Assembly (NCBI RefSeq): GCF_030014955.1
Contig: NZ_JAGRPV010000001.1
Location: 3,720,001-3,784,000, forward strand
Direction: 5' to 3'
Length of the DNA: 64,000 nucleotides
Origin: Cohnella hashimotonis
GTDB lineage: Bacteria > Bacillota > Bacilli > Paenibacillales > Paenibacillaceae
Below the pieces are notes generated by a model. That model did no database searches and was not told the origin of the DNA. It worked only from the letters and a program-made list of their open reading frames with translations. Position numbers and translations under genes: made by a program. Shown piece after piece: positions 60,554 through 64,000 of the stretch. Numbering within the stretch: the first letter of the stretch is position 1; each line of letters opens with the position of its first letter.

Positions 60554-63373
60554 CTAACTTACCGTGACAGTGATTTTCGCTTCTTCGCCTTTATACACCG
60601 CTATAAGGTCCGTCGTTCCGGCATTTAAGCCTTGCACGATTGCGCTTGCTCCGCGCGACTGTAATAGCCGCGAGATATATCCGTCTTTGCTGTACCAAAT
60701 GATACTGTCGGGATCTGTCACCGGATTGTTGTTGCCGTCCAGCACCTGCGCGCTGACCGTGCTGCTGCCGTATAAACCTAATGAAAGGTTGCCCGAGTTG
60801 ATCTGAACCGTGTACGGCGTGTTGTTCGGGCCCGGATACGTATAACCTTTCGTATTGCCGAATGCTTGGCTGTTGAAATCGCTGCTGCCGCCTTCCCAGG
60901 CTGAATTGCTTCCGTTTACCAATTGAGGGTCCGTCCCCTGCACGCCAAGCACATATGCATCCGAGTTGATGACGTTCAATTGCCCGCCGGATAAATTATA
61001 CAGAGACGTTCCGTTATTTTTGCCGATAATCGAATCGATGATATTGACCGTATCCGCGTCTTCGAGTCCGATCTCCGAGTTTTGACTGTTCCAGAACGTG
61101 CTGAAGTAAGCATCGACTTTACCGTCGCCGGTCACATGCAGATTGAGTGCGTCTCCGCTTCCGCCCCGCTTGAACGAATACCCGCCGATGGCACGGATCA
61201 GAGTCGCTTTTTCGGCCGACCACAACCGGTAGTTCCGCTTGTTGCCGAAAGAGATCGTATCGATATACACCGGATTTCTCGATTTATCGTCATAGCCGCC
61301 GTCCGTGCTGTCGAACGCCTTGCTGCGCAAATAAGTCAAATTGTACGACGCGCGCTCGGCCGTGAATCCGTCGCCGTTCCAATAGTTAGTGCCGTCCTGG
61401 TGCCAGCTGTTGCGGGCGGTCACGTCCTGGAACAAAATATCATGATCGAAAATGTAGGGGGACTCCGCCGGCGAATTCCCGACACTAAAGCCGAACGGGA
61501 AATTGCCCGAATACCAATTCGCCTTGCCTCCCGCGTCGGCATTGACGCCAATGACGCTCGCCAAATAATTTCCGTTGCGGAAACGAACGGCCCTTTTCGT
61601 ATAATTGGTATAATTGCCGCCTTTCACGACGATATCGTGGGTACCCGCATTCAAGTTAGAACGTGTCGCTTTGCCCCAGAAGTATATGCCGTCGCTCATG
61701 TCATGAACGCTCACGTTATAGATGCGGATTCCTTCGCTCTGCCCGTTGACATAGATGCCGTAAAAATAGTTGCCGATGACGATATCCTGAATCTGCCAAT
61801 AGCTGACGCCAAGCGGTACGTCTATGAATTTTCGCGAGCCCTGGCTGGCCAGCGTAAAATCGCCGATGAATTCAGGCAGCCCGCCGCCCGTATTCATGCC
61901 GAGCAGCTTCTTCATATGCAGGACATCCGTACCTCCGTTGGACAAGCTTAACGTCTGCGGCACCGTATACGTTCCGCTGCCAACGAAAAGCGTATTGGTA
62001 ACGCCTGTCGCATTCCATGCAGCCTGCAGCCCGCCGGCTTGGTCGCCCTTGAATGCGTTGGCCCAGCTGCTCCCGTCTTTCGTCCCCGCCCCTTGCGGCG
62101 TCACATAGCGGTTGACCGGCTGCGGCGTCGTTGGCGGCGTCGGCGGCGTTCCGACCGTCGTCGCGGACAGAATCAAGTCACCGAATTCCGAGGTATTGTT
62201 CCAGTTACCCGCAGTGCCCGCCCATACGAGCTGCCCGTCACGGACGCCTCCGTTATCGTCATCGTTGACACCGATGTCGAAGCCGATGACGGTCTGCGCC
62301 GAAGGCGAGACGCCTAAGTTGATCCACGGGATGGCCAGCTCGATGCTATAACCGCCTGTTATCGCCGACCACCCATGCTTCACGCCGACGTTTTCGCTCA
62401 ATTTCTCGAACAGACCAGTGTCGTTGTACCTTTTGCGGAACTGCCAGTCTTTTAAATCGTAAGTAGTGCCTCGATTATGATCGGCGTCGATAAATAGTTC
62501 AACCGAATCATCGTCGAAGGAGTCCGTCGACGAATCGTTGTACAGATTGCCGTCGAGCACCTTTACGCCTACATACAAATACTTGTCGTCCCACAGCGTC
62601 CCGTAGGTTACGGTATTGTCAGTCGTGCTTTGAACTACCTTGGATGCGCTTTGGGCGATCGTCCAGACAGACTCGTCCAGAACCCCGTTTACAGTAATCG
62701 GACTTAACGTTTTTTTGGCGGTAACGGTAGCGGCATTCGTAGTAAGAGCGTCAGAAACGGTGACATTGTCGAGCGTGAACGTGGAAGACGTTCCTCTCGT
62801 GCCGATTTTCCCTGCGGAAAAGGCGGTATCGGAAGCGCTGATTTTTTGTACACCATCCACAAATCCGGTTAAGTTAGCGCCATCTACCGATAATTTTAGG
62901 GTATATGCCGTGTTCAGATTAAGGGTCATCGCCGTTTCGGCGATAAGCGCAAAGGTTCCGTTTACTTTTTTACTCAGCTGTACGTTATCGTTCGAGCTGT
63001 CGATTCTTAAAATGTAAAAGTTATTATCATCGATGTATCTTGCGATAATACCCGCATTGCTGCCCGACAGCAGTTTTACTTTCGCTTCCACGGCATAATT
63101 CGTCCATCCGGCGTTTCCGGCAACGGCCATTTTCTCCGTAATGCCTCCGCTCGAATATTGCGCCTTGTAAACCATTGTGCTGTCCGATATGACGCTAAAA
63201 TTAGTAGCTCCCCCTTTCACAACGGACCAACCGGCCGCATCTCCGTCTTCGAAATCGTCGGAAAACAATACGGCTGCGGATGCCGCTTTCGGTTGAACCA
63301 ACCCACCCGAAAACGCGAAGCTGAACACCAATAAAACCGCCAACATCCTGTTGAACCCTTTATTCGACCTCAT
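60554..63373 (-). CDS. Secreted multidomain beta-helix protein, probable polysaccharide lyase
   Basis: A 939-residue secreted protein (ATG; a TTG one codon upstream is possible). After a signal peptide (about 1-33) come a concanavalin-like domain (about 36-208, DDFEDGDAAGWSVVKGG start), a CBM9-like domain (about 215-405, NGVLDESVWTIA and DDKYLYVGVKV), a right-handed parallel beta-helix (about 420-790, RYVTPQGAGTKDGSSWANAF start, then repeats such as GIYFWGKATRSNLNAG) and a C-terminal Ig-like BIG2 domain (about 850-939). Beta-helix proteins of this organisation are often PL9- or PL1-type lyases; catalytic residues cannot be assigned. A cre site precedes it and a heparinase-like gene lies upstream. 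Confidence 0.8.
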   Translation of the reverse strand: MRSNKGFNRMLAVLLVFSFAFSGGLVQPKAASAAVLFSDDFEDGDAAGWSVVKGGATNFSVISDSTMVYKAQYSSGGITEKMAVAGNAGWTNYAVEAKVKLLSGSNAGIIARYIDDNNFYILRIDSSNDNVQLSKKVNGTFALIAETAMTLNLNTAYTLKLSVDGANLTGFVDGVQKISASDTAFSAGKIGTRGTSSTFTLDNVTVSDALTTNAATVTAKKTLSPITVNGVLDESVWTIAQSASKVVQSTTDNTVTYGTLWDDKYLYVGVKVLDGNLYNDSSTDSFDDDSVELFIDADHNRGTTYDLKDWQFRKRYNDTGLFEKLSENVGVKHGWSAITGGYSIELAIPWINLGVSPSAQTVIGFDIGVNDDDNGGVRDGQLVWAGTAGNWNNTSEFGDLILSATTVGTPPTPPTTPQPVNRYVTPQGAGTKDGSSWANAFKGDQAGGLQAAWNATGVTNTLFVGSGTYTVPQTLSLSNGGTDVLHMKKLLGMNTGGGLPEFIGDFTLASQGSRKFIDVPLGVSYWQIQDIVIGNYFYGIYVNGQSEGIRIYNVSVHDMSDGIYFWGKATRSNLNAGTHDIVVKGGNYTNYTKRAVRFRNGNYLASVIGVNADAGGKANWYSGNFPFGFSVGNSPAESPYIFDHDILFQDVTARNSWHQDGTNYWNGDGFTAERASYNLTYLRSKAFDSTDGGYDDKSRNPVYIDTISFGNKRNYRLWSAEKATLIRAIGGYSFKRGGSGDALNLHVTGDGKVDAYFSTFWNSQNSEIGLEDADTVNIIDSIIGKNNGTSLYNLSGGQLNVINSDAYVLGVQGTDPQLVNGSNSAWEGGSSDFNSQAFGNTKGYTYPGPNNTPYTVQINSGNLSLGLYGSSTVSAQVLDGNNNPVTDPDSIIWYSKDGYISRLLQSRGASAIVQGLNAGTTDLIAVYKGEEAKITVTVS

Positions 63374-63405
63374 CAATTACACGACTCCCTTCGGATTTGA
63401 AATCA

Positions 63406-63419
63406 TGGAAGCGATTACA
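63406..63419 (-). promoter_or_regulatory. cre operator (CcpA) of the beta-helix gene
   Basis: Minus strand TGTAATCGCTTCCA matches TGWAANCGNTNWCA at 11 of 12 informative positions. It lies 33-46 bp upstream of the ATG, where it would block transcription under glucose. Confidence 0.7.
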
Positions 63420-63473
63420 TTTTCTTGATTCCGATGACTCCTCCTGGTTCGGGAGCAGACCAAGGGGACTCCA

Positions 63474-64000
63474 TTATCCCCAGTTGGCCGTGCAGCGGAA
63501 CCGGAATACAAAAGCCGCCTGCTCGGGCACCTTGTCGGCATACAGACGAATGCGGTGAATGACGCGGGTGCGAACCGGGTTGGCGTCATTTCGGAGCACC
63601 TCATGCTTCGCAGTCAACAAGTCTGCCTCGTAGTCCATCACCGCCTTTCCCTGCCGCCCTTCCCAGATGATACAGCCCTGCTCGATGCGCGGCTCCGTCA
63701 GGCTGATAAAGGTTTCGGCGAGCCGGTTGTCGGACGCCCGGAAGACGAAAGCATCCGTCAGCGTCAGCTCGGCCTCCCCGCGTTCGGGATCGCAAGCCCA
63801 TTGGAATGTCCGGCAGAAGGAACCCAGACCTGCTCCCTCCGGGTACGCTTCGGTCAGATCCAGCTTGACGGTCAGCGTCCGTTCGCGAATATCCGTTTCT
63901 CTGATCACCCCCTTGTAGGATTCCCCCGTCCCCTGAACGCAGCCGTTAATGAACGGTACAGTGTGACCATCCGAGGAAGCATGCAACTGCTCATATCGCT
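63474..64000 (-). CDS. Heparinase II/III-like protein, C-terminal part
   Basis: The last 175 or so residues of a protein whose frame stays open to the right edge of the window. The segment SSDGHTVPFINGCVQ followed by GTGESYKGVI fits the beta-sheet domain of heparinase II/III-like lyases, in which a His precedes a V-x-x-x-NG motif, and the strands VRTRVIHRIRLYADK continue it. The catalytic helical part is outside the window. It is 100 bp upstream of the beta-helix gene on the same strand, which together suggest uronic-acid polysaccharide breakdown. Confidence 0.7.
   Translation of the reverse strand, partial: RYEQLHASSDGHTVPFINGCVQGTGESYKGVIRETDIRERTLTVKLDLTEAYPEGAGLGSFCRTFQWACDPERGEAELTLTDAFVFRASDNRLAETFISLTEPRIEQGCIIWEGRQGKAVMDYEADLLTAKHEVLRNDANPVRTRVIHRIRLYADKVPEQAAFVFRFRCTANWG

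Overview
The window looks like a chromosomal piece from a high-GC, endospore-forming member of the Paenibacillaceae (Cohnella/Paenibacillus type). The evidence is a gerA-type spore germination operon, a YheC/D-like spore coat ATP-grasp protein, AGGAGG ribosome-binding sites with many GTG/TTG starts, YesM/YesN-type two-component genes beside Lpl-type sugar ABC transporters, CcpA (cre) operators and a Gram-positive LexA box. This is inferred from gene content; no rRNA or tRNA gene is present to confirm it.

Layout. (1) 1-2555, minus strand: a thiamine-precursor ABC transporter (thiZ fragment, thiX, a small thiamine-binding protein, thiY) behind a promoter, a TPP riboswitch and an intrinsic attenuator. 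(2) 2652-6572, plus: a small two-helix membrane protein followed by gerAB, gerAA and gerAC, with overlapping junctions. (3) 6752-10218, plus: ECF sigma factor, probable anti-sigma factor and a two-gene ABC exporter, all overlapping. (4) 10309-13860: a degraded SGNH-hydrolase tail, a PhyH dioxygenase divergent from an AraC regulator, then a 1.44-kb element with 29-bp inverted ends whose transposase-like gene sits behind a strong promoter overlapped by a LexA box. (5) 13992-31362, almost all minus: a carbohydrate-use locus with secreted beta-propeller protein, secreted agarase-like hydrolase, second PhyH protein, sugar ABC transporter with a cre site, YesM/YesN-like two-component system, GH127 enzyme and an AraC activator. 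(6) 31413-40624: spore-coat ATP-grasp protein, uppP, a COG4705 membrane protein, a MITE-like element, 51-bp tandem repeats, an OmpR/HK pair, an IS630-derived HTH protein, a small DUF6176-like protein and a REC-PAS-histidine kinase.

(7) 40919-60310, minus: the most interesting part, a ~19-kb seven-gene operon ending in a strong terminator. It encodes an Sfp-type phosphopantetheinyl transferase, a KS-AT-ACP protein, a KR-DH protein, a 3002-residue KS-CLF-AT-DH multi-enzyme with a C-terminal PlsC/AGPAT acyltransferase, a PfaD-type enoyl reductase, CdsA and PssA. The layout matches polyunsaturated fatty acid / secondary-lipid (Pfa) synthases, most like the myxobacterial Pfa1/2/3 type that also carries a terminal AGPAT domain. 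Adding CdsA and PssA suggests one transcript that builds an unusual acyl chain, places it on a glycerol-phosphate backbone and makes a CDP-activated, head-grouped phospholipid. The KS-AT-ACP gene ends in a perfectly phased A-AAA-AAG slippery heptamer directly before its stop codon, with a Shine-Dalgarno-like GGAG 10 nt upstream. The -1 frame runs straight into the KR-DH gene, which lacks a convincing start of its own. A programmed -1 frameshift would give a 2099-residue protein with the full PfaA order KS-AT-ACP-KR-DH.

(8) 60554-64000, minus: a secreted multidomain beta-helix protein (probable polysaccharide lyase) with a near-perfect cre operator, and the C-terminal part of a heparinase II/III-like protein cut by the window edge. 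No CRISPR array, prophage or complete RNA gene was seen.
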